Origin: an uncultured Muribaculaceae bacterium
Lineage (GTDB): Bacteria > Bacteroidota > Bacteroidia > Bacteroidales > Muribaculaceae
Length of the DNA: 64,000 nt
NCBI GenBank assembly: GCA_910587185.1
Contig: CAJULY010000007.1
Coordinates: 1-64,000 of the forward strand
Direction of reading: 5' to 3'
Shown in pieces: positions 35,716 through 44,939 of the stretch. Within the stretch, counting starts at the first letter, position 1; every line of letters begins with the position of its first letter. The notes beneath the pieces are model-generated. The model was given only the letters and a program-made list of their open reading frames with translations. It searched no databases and had not been told where the DNA came from. The position numbers and the translations under genes were made by a program.

Positions 35716-37947
35716 TTATTTTACAGGGATAAATTCAAATTCAGCTTTTTCTTCGGGCTTGGAGGCTTTAGAAATGCCTTCGGCATCGGATTTCCAGAAA
35801 GAGTTTCCGGCATTGCCTCCGTTGCGGATCACATATCGGTCGCCGTCACGTTCGATTATGAACGTATGCCACTGGGCGTCAAACGGATTGGAATCGGGAT
35901 TGACTGTGAAAGAGCCGTTCTCGTTGATGTAGCGTCCATCCTTGGCGTTCACGATCGAATAGCGGCCGGTCTCGGGGTCGTAGGTGACACGCCATATCTG
36001 ACGGTCGGGGTTGACATCATCCTCGGCAGCCTGCCATACGGGGCGTCCGCCGGTCGTGCCTGCCTTCGGATTGCCGAGCCACTGTCCGTTGAGTCGGATG
36101 CGGTAGTTGCCGTTCTCGAGAGCGAGCTGCGGGAAGACATCGAGGCGATAGTCATTGTTGTGGCGGTAATAGTCAACCATGCGGTTCACCGACCGTTTCA
36201 GGAACGGTTCGGCATAGAGAGAGCCAACCATAGGATAGGCGACCTTTATGGAGCCGGGGAAATCACGCGAGGCAACTTTCGAAGCCTTGTCGGTGAGAGC
36301 TGCATAGGCCACGTAATTATCCACGAATCCCTTTGCATTACCGGAGAAAATATCGCCGTACATCGCGGCCACAAGCTGTCCGCGCTTGCCGAGCATCTCC
36401 GAGACCTCGATCCAGGGCTTTATTTCCTTGAGCATCGCGTTGGTGTCGGCAACAGACAGAAGTTCAGCCGACGATTTTTCCAGATTCGCGAACTCATCGG
36501 ACAGCTCTTTGGCAGCCCCTGCCATATAGCTTTCAGTCATTGCGGGCTCATACTTGTCAATGAGCGCTTTCAGCGCGGGCGATTCGTTGAATCGGCGGAG
36601 ACGGTGGGTGTTCTGGCCGAGATCGACATTATAGAGGCAGAATTCACGGAATGCGTCGCGGTGGGCCGGCATCAGACGCTCGAGAGCGAGCTCCCATGAA
36701 CGGTCGGCGTCATACTTGTCGGGATTCCAGAGGAAATCGGCATTGCTGAAAAGGCTCAGCTTTGAGGCCTCGGCATATTCCATTGGATTGGCAGAGAATC
36801 CGCTGACCATCGAAGTGGCTTCGGCGTCATTGCCTGTGAATGGGCCCATCAAGAGATGGTTGATGCAGTAGTCGGTGACAGGATAGTTCAGCCAGATGAA
36901 CGCCTTGCGGCCGATTTTCGGATTGATCCACTCCATGTCCTGAACGTTGATCATATCGACCACGGAGTTTCCGGTCCACATCACCTTTATGGAAGGATCC
37001 ATCACGGATATGTCCTCGAGATATGAGGGCTGGAAAGATCCTTTCCAAGCCTTGTTGTAGAGGGCGGGACACATGATGAAGTTCTCGATGTCGGGGTGCT
37101 TGTCAACGAAGTTTTTCTTGACATAGTTCATGTATTCGGCATGTTTCTTGCCGTCGGCCTGCGCGCCGAAGACATCGTCGAAGAAAATAGAGAAATTCCG
37201 GAAGCCGAGATCATACATCTGCTCGAACTTGCGGATTGTCGCCTGATTGTCCTCTTCGTTCCAGCGGTGGTCGCCGGCGGGATGTATGCCCCAGACGAAA
37301 TTGACCTTGTGGCGTTTGGCCGCTTCGTTGAGTGCCTTCATCTCGGCGGCTTTGTCGGCGGGATAAAGCTCACGCCATTTTCCACGGTGATAGGGGTCGT
37401 CCTTCGGGCCGTAGATGTAGGTGTTCATCTTGTTGCGTCCGTAGAATTCATACTGGCTCAGACGGTCGTCGAAACTCCAGGCGTTGCCATAGAAACCTTC
37501 GACGACGCCACGATTGGGAGTAGAAGGCCAGTCGGTTATCTCCACGCTCATCACTTCGGGCTGCGAGGCGATCTGGAGGAAAGTCTGGACACCATAATAA
37601 GTTCCGTTCGCGTCGTTTCCGGCGATTATGACTTCTTTCGGAGTCACTTTAAGATAATATCCCTCGGGCTTTGAAGGAATTTTTGACGCAACGGAAGCGA
37701 CGGCTTTGTCGCCTTTCTCGCCGATCGTCACCTTGACGCCCTTTCCGGCGGGGATGGCATGTGTCAGCGCGGCCACAGCGTCGGCATCGGCCGTTGACGC
37801 GCCCTTGAGTTTAACGGCAGCCGGCTTGTCGAAAGCCTTCTGTCCCCAGACAATGTTTTGCGGAACGGGAGAGATCTGCACCTGCTGTGCCTGAAGGGGC
37901 AACGCGAGAGCAAACAGAGCGGGCAGAATAAAAGATTGTAATTTCAT
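35716..37947 (-). CDS. GH84 beta-N-acetylglucosaminidase, secreted
   Basis: 743 residues, a homologue of the Bacteroides O-GlcNAcase-like hexosaminidase. Signal peptide 1-20 (ending LPLQAQ), GH20-type N-terminal domain (about 25-140), catalytic barrel (about 145-440) with the acid pair D257-D258 in 'SIFFDDVFG', then a helical region. The C-terminal 130 residues ('NYRIRLNGQWLGNP', 'YSIVNAKDGRYIN', 'YVIRNGGNAGNSFW') look like three repeats of a beta-trefoil, an unusual attachment for this family. It should cleave terminal GlcNAc from mucin or other host glycans in the periplasm or at the outer membrane. It follows the PatB-like gene by 37 bp. Confidence 0.92.
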   Translation of the reverse strand: MKLQSFILPALFALALPLQAQQVQISPVPQNIVWGQKAFDKPAAVKLKGASTADADAVAALTHAIPAGKGVKVTIGEKGDKAVASVASKIPSKPEGYYLKVTPKEVIIAGNDANGTYYGVQTFLQIASQPEVMSVEITDWPSTPNRGVVEGFYGNAWSFDDRLSQYEFYGRNKMNTYIYGPKDDPYHRGKWRELYPADKAAEMKALNEAAKRHKVNFVWGIHPAGDHRWNEEDNQATIRKFEQMYDLGFRNFSIFFDDVFGAQADGKKHAEYMNYVKKNFVDKHPDIENFIMCPALYNKAWKGSFQPSYLEDISVMDPSIKVMWTGNSVVDMINVQDMEWINPKIGRKAFIWLNYPVTDYCINHLLMGPFTGNDAEATSMVSGFSANPMEYAEASKLSLFSNADFLWNPDKYDADRSWELALERLMPAHRDAFREFCLYNVDLGQNTHRLRRFNESPALKALIDKYEPAMTESYMAGAAKELSDEFANLEKSSAELLSVADTNAMLKEIKPWIEVSEMLGKRGQLVAAMYGDIFSGNAKGFVDNYVAYAALTDKASKVASRDFPGSIKVAYPMVGSLYAEPFLKRSVNRMVDYYRHNNDYRLDVFPQLALENGNYRIRLNGQWLGNPKAGTTGGRPVWQAAEDDVNPDRQIWRVTYDPETGRYSIVNAKDGRYINENGSFTVNPDSNPFDAQWHTFIIERDGDRYVIRNGGNAGNSFWKSDAEGISKASKPEEKAEFEFIPVK

Positions 37948-37984
37948 TGGAATCAGAGGTTAAGAGATTGTTGCTATGAATACT

Positions 37985-39169
37985 TCAGGAGAGGGCTTTT
38001 TTCAGGCAGTCAAGGGCCTTGATGAGTTCGCGGCGGGGGAGCCCGACGTTGAGACGCATGAATCCGGCGCCCTGCGAACCGAACATAGTTCCGCTGTTGA
38101 GAGCCAGATGTGCCTTACATTCAAATAGACCGACAAGTTTTTCCTGGTCGAGACCGAGTCCGCGGCAGTCGAGCCAGACGAGGAATGAGGCTTCGGGACG
38201 CACCGGTTTTATTCCGGGCAGATTTTCGGCACAATATTTCTCAACGGCCTCGACATTTTCCTCGATGTAGTCCATCATCTCGTCAAGCCACTCCTCGCCG
38301 TGGCGGTAGGCGGCTTCGGCGCCCATCCACGCGGTGAATGAGGGACGTGAGAACTCGTTGACCTCCATCCATTTGTAGAAAGGTTCGCGGAGACGCGGAT
38401 TGCGCACGATCATCCAAGAGCTTTCCAGGCCGGCGATATTGAAGGTTTTGGACGGCGCTCCGAAGGTTATGGATACTTCGGCCGCTTCCGGACAGGAAAG
38501 GAGGAACGGGACGTGACGGGTGTGACGAAGCATCAGATCGCTGTGGATCTCGTCGGAAATGACGATAACCCCGTATTTCAAAGCGAGCCGGGCCACGGCG
38601 GCAAGCGTGTCGGCGTCCCACTGGATTCCGGCGGGATTGTGGGGGTTGCAGAGTATCATCATCTTCGGTTTTTCCTCGGCGAAAATCTTCTCGAGGCCTT
38701 CGAGGTCCATCGTATAGAACGACCCTTCGCCGGTGTTGTTCTCAATCAGGGGATTTTCCACGATCACGCGACCGTTGCCCTCGGGCACCAGACGGAAGGG
38801 ATGATAGACAGGGGGCTGTATGACAATCTTGTCACCGGGTTTGGTGAAGAAGTTCAGCGCGTAAGCGATGCCGCGGACCACACCGGGAACGAACGTCAGC
38901 TCGCTGCGGTCGGTCTTCAGACCATGCCGGTGGTCAAGCCACTCAATGATCGACTGCCAGTAGGAGTCGGCGGCTGCGGTGTAACCATAGACGCGGTGGG
39001 CGAAACGCTGTGTCAGCGTCTGTTCGATTTCAGGACAGACATAAAAATCCATGTCGGCTATCCAAAGAGGGAAAAGATCGTCAGCGCCGAAATTTTCCTT
39101 AAGGCAGTCGAATTTCATGCAATTTGTCCCCGTTCGGTCACAGGGAACGTCAAAATTATATTTTGCCAT
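37985..39169 (-). CDS. PLP-dependent aminotransferase class I/II, PatB/MalY (C-S lyase) type
   Basis: 394 residues, cytoplasmic. 'WIADMDFYVCPEI' near residue 36 is the hallmark of the MalY/PatB cystathionine beta-lyase group. The PLP lysine is in 'APSKTFNIAGL', and 'CNPHNPAGIQW' and 'ISDEIHSDLM' bind the cofactor. Likely reaction: cleavage of cystathionine or similar thioethers to homocysteine or thiols, pyruvate and ammonia. A TAAATTTG box lies at 39192-39199 on the minus strand, back to back with the rsh promoter. Confidence 0.9.
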   Translation of the reverse strand: MAKYNFDVPCDRTGTNCMKFDCLKENFGADDLFPLWIADMDFYVCPEIEQTLTQRFAHRVYGYTAAADSYWQSIIEWLDHRHGLKTDRSELTFVPGVVRGIAYALNFFTKPGDKIVIQPPVYHPFRLVPEGNGRVIVENPLIENNTGEGSFYTMDLEGLEKIFAEEKPKMMILCNPHNPAGIQWDADTLAAVARLALKYGVIVISDEIHSDLMLRHTRHVPFLLSCPEAAEVSITFGAPSKTFNIAGLESSWMIVRNPRLREPFYKWMEVNEFSRPSFTAWMGAEAAYRHGEEWLDEMMDYIEENVEAVEKYCAENLPGIKPVRPEASFLVWLDCRGLGLDQEKLVGLFECKAHLALNSGTMFGSQGAGFMRLNVGLPRRELIKALDCLKKALS

Positions 39170-39264
39170 TGGTGATAATTTTAATTTTCCACAAATTTAG
39201 CGGTTTTTTTCTTCATTCTCGCTCTTTTTTAGTAAGTTTGTAAATTAATCCAACAATCCGCCGA

Positions 39265-41541
39265 ATGAGCCAGAACCGACATTTGACCACGGAAGAAGAG
39301 GAGCAGCTGATAAACGCCGAGTTTGCCGATCTGTTACGGGGCTATCTCGCGAGTCCCCACCGCAAAAAGGTGGAGATAATCGAACGCGCTTTTAATTTCG
39401 CCCGCATGGCCCACAAAGGCATCCGGCGCCGCTCGGGCGAGCCGTATATTCTCCACCCGATAGCCGTGGCCAAGATAGCCTCGCAGGAGATCGGTCTGGG
39501 CTCCACTTCGATCTGCGCGGCATTGCTCCACGACGTAGTGGAGGACACGGACTACACCGTGGAGGACATCCGGCAGCAGTTCGGCCGCAAAATCGCCGAA
39601 CTTGTCAACGGGCTGACAAAGATATCCGGCGGAATTTTCGGAGACAAGGCCTCGGCGCAGGCCGAGAACTTCCGCAAGCTCCTGCTGACGATGAGCGAAG
39701 ACATAAGAGTGGTGCTTATAAAAATGGCTGACCGCCTCCACAATATGCGCACACTCAGCTCCATGCCGCCAGGCAAGCAATACAAAATAGCGGGAGAGAC
39801 CCTTTACATCTATGCTCCCCTCGCCCACCGTCTGGGACTTTTCTCCATCAAGACGGAGCTGGAGGACCTGAGCTTCAAATATGAGCATCCGGCCGTCTAT
39901 GACCGCATCGCCGAGCAGATAAAAGCATCGGAGGCGAAACGGCTGGCGGTCTATTCCGACTTCTCCGCGCCGATCAAGGAACGCCTCAAGGGTATGGGGC
40001 TGGACTATGAGGCGAAAGCGCGCGTCAAGTCGGTCTATTCGATCTGGCGCAAAATGGAGACAAAGAAAATCCCCTTTGAGGAGGTCTATGACCTCTACGC
40101 CATGCGCATCATTTTCAACTGCGACGATCCGGCGAGCGAGAAGCGCATCTGCTGGGAGATATATTCGGCAATAACAGACATATACCGTCTGCATCCCGAA
40201 CGCACACGCGACTGGATATCGACACCGAAGGCTAACGGCTATCAGGCCCTGCATCTGACGGTTATGGGCCCTGACGGCAACTGGGTAGAGGTGCAGATAC
40301 GTTCACGCCGCATGGACGAAATAGCTGAAAAAGGATTCGCGGCCCACTGGAAATACAAAATAGGGAACGGCGAAGAGGAATCGGAACTGACCGTGTGGCT
40401 CCGCACCATAAAAGACATACTTGAAGATCCCAACCCCAACGCAGTCGATTTTCTCGACACACTGAAACTGAATCTTTTCTCGGCCGAAATAGTGGTCTTC
40501 ACCCCCAAAGGCGAGCTTGTCACCCTGCCGCAACACTCGACGGTTCTCGACCTCGCCTACGCCCTCCACTCCGAACTTGGCAACCATTGCATAGCGGGAA
40601 AGGTGAACCATAAGCTTGTCCCGATTTCCCATCAGCTGCAGAGCGGCGACCAGGTCGAAGTCCTGACTTCACGCACGCAGAAACCGAATCCTGAATGGAT
40701 CGATTTTCTGGCAACGGCCAAAGCACGCACCCGTCTTCGCTCGGCCCTGCGCCGCGAACAGGCTCCGATCATCGAAAAAGGCAAAGAGATTCTTGCGCGG
40801 TTTCTTGACGCCGGAGAGGTAAAGGAGACCAACGAGGTGATAACAAAAATAATGCGGTATTTCCACATTTCCACCCGCGAACAGCTTTTCTATAAACTCG
40901 GGAGCGAGGAAGTCACGCTCGACGGCTATATACTGAAGGATTCGCCCAAGACATCGCCGGGTCTGCTGAAGAAACTTTTCCGCATAGGCACGGGCCGCAC
41001 CAGCTCCGCGCCTGCGACGGAGGAATCAGCTCCGGCCAAAATCAATCCCAAGGAAGTCTTCGAGCTGGAACTTGACGGCGACTCACAGAATTTCGTGTTT
41101 TCACCCTGCTGCCATCCCATTCCGGGAGATGACGTCATGGGATTTATCAACGACGAGGGAAAAGTGGAGATACACGATCTCACATGTCCGCGGGCCCAGG
41201 TGCTCAAAGCCACTTTCGGGCCGCGCATCGTGGCCACCCGCTGGAAAAAGGTCGATCGTCCGCTTCCGGCCGTCATAGCCATCGACGGAGTTGACCGTCA
41301 CGGCATCCTTCAGGAACTGACGCAACTGATTTCCAATCAGCTCAACATCGACATACGTTCTCTCCACATCGACACCGACAAAGAGGTCTTCACCTGCAGG
41401 CTCGGGGTCCTGGTGCGCGACGCCGCCACCATAAAGAATCTATGTTTAGAAATTAAAAAAATAAAAGGAGTCCAGCGTGCCGTCAGAACCGAGGCCGCAC
41501 CCGAGGCAAACGCCTCCTCCCAAAACAAGAATCTGCAATGA
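39265..41541 (+). CDS. rsh: Bifunctional (p)ppGpp synthetase/hydrolase (RelA/SpoT homologue)
   Basis: 758 residues with the full Rsh plan. The HD hydrolase domain ('SGEPYILHPIAVA', 'ALLHDVVEDTDYT') and synthetase domain ('DWISTPKANGYQALHL', 'EVQIRSRRMDEIAEKG') are followed by TGS (about 400-460), a helical/zinc-finger-like region with 'SPCCHPIPGDDV', and ACT (about 675-745). Both active sites look intact. It overlaps pgpH by 4 bp (ATGA), so the alarmone enzyme and a probable c-di-AMP phosphodiesterase are translationally coupled. A -7 box TAAGTTTG is at 39233-39240. Confidence 0.96.
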   Translation: MSQNRHLTTEEEEQLINAEFADLLRGYLASPHRKKVEIIERAFNFARMAHKGIRRRSGEPYILHPIAVAKIASQEIGLGSTSICAALLHDVVEDTDYTVEDIRQQFGRKIAELVNGLTKISGGIFGDKASAQAENFRKLLLTMSEDIRVVLIKMADRLHNMRTLSSMPPGKQYKIAGETLYIYAPLAHRLGLFSIKTELEDLSFKYEHPAVYDRIAEQIKASEAKRLAVYSDFSAPIKERLKGMGLDYEAKARVKSVYSIWRKMETKKIPFEEVYDLYAMRIIFNCDDPASEKRICWEIYSAITDIYRLHPERTRDWISTPKANGYQALHLTVMGPDGNWVEVQIRSRRMDEIAEKGFAAHWKYKIGNGEEESELTVWLRTIKDILEDPNPNAVDFLDTLKLNLFSAEIVVFTPKGELVTLPQHSTVLDLAYALHSELGNHCIAGKVNHKLVPISHQLQSGDQVEVLTSRTQKPNPEWIDFLATAKARTRLRSALRREQAPIIEKGKEILARFLDAGEVKETNEVITKIMRYFHISTREQLFYKLGSEEVTLDGYILKDSPKTSPGLLKKLFRIGTGRTSSAPATEESAPAKINPKEVFELELDGDSQNFVFSPCCHPIPGDDVMGFINDEGKVEIHDLTCPRAQVLKATFGPRIVATRWKKVDRPLPAVIAIDGVDRHGILQELTQLISNQLNIDIRSLHIDTDKEVFTCRLGVLVRDAATIKNLCLEIKKIKGVQRAVRTEAAPEANASSQNKNLQ

Positions 41542-43625
41542 TAAGCTTACGAAAAATAAGTCCGAAGGTCTGGATGTGGCTCGCTTTCGGCGCTGCAATC
41601 CTCCTGATGTTCCATCTCAGGCCCTCGACCAACGAGAACCGCTATGTCTATGAGATAAACCGTCCGTGGACCTACAACCTGCTGACGGCGCCTTTCGACA
41701 TACCGGTGCGCCATGACACCGTTTCGGCCATCGCCATCAGGGACTCGCTCGAGGCGACCTTTCAGCCCGTGTATGTGCGCGATGCAGCCAAAGAAGGGCA
41801 GATACTTGCCAAATCGGCGAGCCGCATGATACAGAACATCACCTCCTCACTGACGCCTTCGCAACGCACCATTGTACTTGCACGTCTGAGAGACATCTAT
41901 CAGACCGGAGTCATCGACATAAACAGCATTCCCAAGAGGGCTGACAGCACGAATGTCACCCAGATAAGACTGCTGGAGGGAGACCATGCCGATTCTCAGC
42001 CCGTGGGACGCTTTCTTTCGCCGCGCCAGGCCTACAGCCGCCTCGACAGCCTTATCTCTGATCCGACCCTCAGGGCGGCGGTCACGTCCTCGCGCCTGTC
42101 GGAACTGATAGAGCCCAACATAATCCTCGACAGCCTCACGACGCGCCGCTTCAAAGAAGAGGCTTACGCGACGGCGCTTACGCCGATAGGAGTTATCCAG
42201 CACGGCGAACGAATCATTGACCGCGGGGATATAGTGACTCCGCAGCTCTACACGATTCTCGACACATACGAAAAAATGGTGGAGGAACGCGGAGGCACCG
42301 TCATTTCGGAATCACTCTATCCGGCCCTGGGTTCTTTCGGATTCCTGCTGCTGATGCTCGGCTCCCTGATGTTTTTCATCTATGTGTTCCGCCGCGACTA
42401 CTATGACCGACTACCGGTCATGCTCTTCCTGCTCTCCATGGTCACCATGTTCACCCTGCTGACCTACGGCATGAACACATTCATCCGTCTCGGCATCTAC
42501 ATGGTTCCGCTTGCCATAGTGCCGGTGGTTGTACTGGTGTTTCTCGATTCGCGGACAGCCTTTTTCACAGGGCTGATAACGATCATCATCTGTTCGACAG
42601 TCGCCCAGAACCACTGGGAATTCATTCTTCTGCAGTTCAGCGCCATGCTGGCCACGGTGGTCTCCATAAAGGAACTCAGCAAACGCTCTCAGCTGATCCG
42701 CACCTCCCTGCTGGCCTTTCTCGCCTACGCCATGACCTACGCCGTCATGGAGCTGATGACTCTCGGCACGTTCAATTCGCTATTCCCCAAGATGATGGGC
42801 GCGTTCGCAATAAACGCCGTGCTCATATCGTTCGCTTATTTCCTCATTTTCCTGATGGAGAAACTTTTCGGGTTCACGTCGAGAGTGTCGCTCGTGGAGC
42901 TGGCCGATATAAACCATCCGCTGCTGCGCGAACTCTCCGAGGAATGCCCCGGGACGTTCAACCACTCCATGGCGGTCAGCAATCTGGCGTCGGCGGCTGC
43001 TCTCGCCATAGGGGCCAACGTGCAGCTGACCCGTACGGGCGCCCTGTATCACGACATAGGCAAAATCAACAATCCGGCTTTCTTCACCGAAAACCAGCAT
43101 GGAGTCAACCCCCACGACGCCCTCACCCCGCTGCAGAGCGCGAGAATAGTCATAGGCCATGTGACCGACGGGCTCAAGCGCGCCGAGAGCGCCAATCTTC
43201 CGCGCACGATCCGCGACTTCATCTCGCAGCACCACGGCCGAGGCAAAGCGCGCTATTTCTACACAACCTACTGCAACCAGCATCCCGGCGAGGAGGTTGA
43301 CGCGGCGCCTTTCACCTATCCCGGACCCAATCCCCAGACCCGCGAGACGTCGCTGGTCATGATGGCCGACGCCGTGGAAGCCGCCTCGCGCTCCCTCTCC
43401 GACCATTCGCCGGAGGCGATCAAGGCTCTCGTTGACAAAATAATCGACAGCCAGATAAACGAAGGACTGCACAACGACTCTCCGCTTTCGTTCCGCGATG
43501 TCAAAACCATCAAAAAGATATTCGCTTCGAGGCTCGTGACAATGTATCATTCACGCATCTCCTATCCGGAAGCAATAAAACCGGCGGAAAAGCCTCAGGC
43601 TGAAAGCCCGCAGCAAAAACAATAG
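41538..43625 (+). CDS. pgpH: 7TM-HD family phosphodiesterase (PgpH-like)
   Basis: 695 residues: an N-terminal helix, an extracytoplasmic 7TMR-HDED domain (about 40-265), seven helices (about 270-465) and a cytoplasmic HD domain with H505-D506 in 'YHDIGKI', preceded by 'ECPGTFNHSMAVSNLA' and followed by 'DFISQHHGRGKARYF'. PgpH of Listeria degrades c-di-AMP and is inhibited by ppGpp. Here the gene shares ATGA with rsh, which fits cross-talk between the two messengers. No direct evidence for the substrate is in the sequence. Confidence 0.92.
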   Translation: MISLRKISPKVWMWLAFGAAILLMFHLRPSTNENRYVYEINRPWTYNLLTAPFDIPVRHDTVSAIAIRDSLEATFQPVYVRDAAKEGQILAKSASRMIQNITSSLTPSQRTIVLARLRDIYQTGVIDINSIPKRADSTNVTQIRLLEGDHADSQPVGRFLSPRQAYSRLDSLISDPTLRAAVTSSRLSELIEPNIILDSLTTRRFKEEAYATALTPIGVIQHGERIIDRGDIVTPQLYTILDTYEKMVEERGGTVISESLYPALGSFGFLLLMLGSLMFFIYVFRRDYYDRLPVMLFLLSMVTMFTLLTYGMNTFIRLGIYMVPLAIVPVVVLVFLDSRTAFFTGLITIIICSTVAQNHWEFILLQFSAMLATVVSIKELSKRSQLIRTSLLAFLAYAMTYAVMELMTLGTFNSLFPKMMGAFAINAVLISFAYFLIFLMEKLFGFTSRVSLVELADINHPLLRELSEECPGTFNHSMAVSNLASAAALAIGANVQLTRTGALYHDIGKINNPAFFTENQHGVNPHDALTPLQSARIVIGHVTDGLKRAESANLPRTIRDFISQHHGRGKARYFYTTYCNQHPGEEVDAAPFTYPGPNPQTRETSLVMMADAVEAASRSLSDHSPEAIKALVDKIIDSQINEGLHNDSPLSFRDVKTIKKIFASRLVTMYHSRISYPEAIKPAEKPQAESPQQKQ

Positions 43626-43651
43626 AAAACCCTTATCCCCCCTCACATCAC

Positions 43652-44362
43652 ATGAAGCATCTATTTCTCATAATATCCCTCATGCTGGCCGGAGCGGCCG
43701 CCGTCAGCGCACAGCTTCCCTTCGAGCGCCTCAAGCGCGAGAAGCCCGACCTGGAAAAGATACAGAAGGAGATAACCGACAGGAGCTCGAAATATTTCTA
43801 TCCGGCCCTCATGAAGGAGTATCTCAGCAACGATACGACAATGACGCTCGACAAATACCGGCGCCTATATCTGGGCTATATGTTTCAGGAAGACTATGAT
43901 CCCTACCGTCCCTCCCCGGCACCGGAAATGAACAGCAATCTGTATCACACGACAAACCCGACCGGGGCCCAATGCGAGGAAATCATTTCGAACGCACGGA
44001 CAGCTCTTGCCAACAATCCCTTCGACCTACGCCAGATGAGCGCCATGATAACCGCTCTTGACATTCTCGGACAGAAAGATCTCGCCAAAATATGGCAATA
44101 CAAACTTAACCACCTGCTGATGACCATCGTCTCGACTGGAACCGGCGAGGACGAGGAGCGGGCATGGTATATAATAGAGCCGCAGCACGAATACGTGTTG
44201 CTCAACATGATGGGCTATCAGGTGACGAACCATCTCTTCTACGACCCGAGCTACGAATATCTGACGGTCGTCGATGTCGCATCGGAGAAAAAAGGAGGCT
44301 TCTACTTCAATCTGGAGCCTCTGCTGCAGGAACACTACCGCAAATTCCCCGACGAACTGTAG
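43652..44362 (+). CDS. DUF4919 family exported protein
   Basis: 236 residues with a signal peptide (1-20, ending AVSAQ). The body has 'YLSNDTTMTLDKYRRLYLGYMFQEDYDPYR' (about 58-87) and 'IEPQHEYVLLNMMGY', which match DUF4919, a Bacteroidetes family of unknown function. It lies 26 bp after pgpH and may be read with rsh-pgpH. No catalytic motif is visible. Confidence 0.8.
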   Translation: MKHLFLIISLMLAGAAAVSAQLPFERLKREKPDLEKIQKEITDRSSKYFYPALMKEYLSNDTTMTLDKYRRLYLGYMFQEDYDPYRPSPAPEMNSNLYHTTNPTGAQCEEIISNARTALANNPFDLRQMSAMITALDILGQKDLAKIWQYKLNHLLMTIVSTGTGEDEERAWYIIEPQHEYVLLNMMGYQVTNHLFYDPSYEYLTVVDVASEKKGGFYFNLEPLLQEHYRKFPDEL

Positions 44363-44371
44363 CGGGCACGT

Positions 44372-44806
44372 TTATTTGGCCGGTGCGGGAAGAGAGGTCA
44401 GCGCACGGGTGGATTCGAGAATGGGCAGGTTCGTTTCGGTGGGGACGTAGATGACTGTCTTGTCACTGAGATCGGACTGCTGGCGCACCCAAAGATACTG
44501 GATGTAGGTTGGAGTGATCGAACCGTTCTCTATGCGTATAGCCTCGGCCGCACCCTTTGCGCGCTCAATCTCGGCCTGAGCGTTGAGTTTCTCGGCCTCC
44601 AGATTTGCCTTGGCCTCCTCGATCTTTATCTTGCGGTTCTGCTCGGCTTTAGCGAACTCGGCCTTTCCTTCCATTTCCTGCGACCAGACATTATACCACG
44701 GACGCACGAAAGCCATGGCTACGATCAGAAGAATTATTGCCGCTACCGCCCAGAGAATCTTTTTCACCAGTCCCGGGGCTACATTGAAATTGTTGTTTTC
44801 GTACAT
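44372..44806 (-). CDS. Short membrane protein resembling an SPFH/prohibitin C-terminal tail
   Basis: 144 residues from the ATG at 44806 (MYENNNFNVAPG); the longer frame upstream would read into korA antisense. One helix at about 15-35 is followed by a charged coiled coil ('EGKAEFAKAEQNRKIKIEEAKANLEAEKLNAQ') and an end 'YIQYLWVRQQSDLSDKTVIYVPTETNLPILE' that resembles the last part of prohibitin-type SPFH proteins. The Band-7 domain itself is absent. It may assemble with full-length SPFH proteins or form its own membrane scaffold; this is speculative. A -7 box TATCTTTG lies at 44833-44840 on the minus strand. Confidence 0.65.
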   Translation of the reverse strand: MYENNNFNVAPGLVKKILWAVAAIILLIVAMAFVRPWYNVWSQEMEGKAEFAKAEQNRKIKIEEAKANLEAEKLNAQAEIERAKGAAEAIRIENGSITPTYIQYLWVRQQSDLSDKTVIYVPTETNLPILESTRALTSLPAPAK

Positions 44807-44939
44807 TTCTTTTTCTTTTGGAGTTTTACGCTCAAAGATAGCAAATATTCGCGATTTTTCAGTAAATTTGTCGCGAATTGCATAAAGCGGCAACCTTATA
44901 TATAATAATACCGAAAATATACCAATCATCATACAAATC

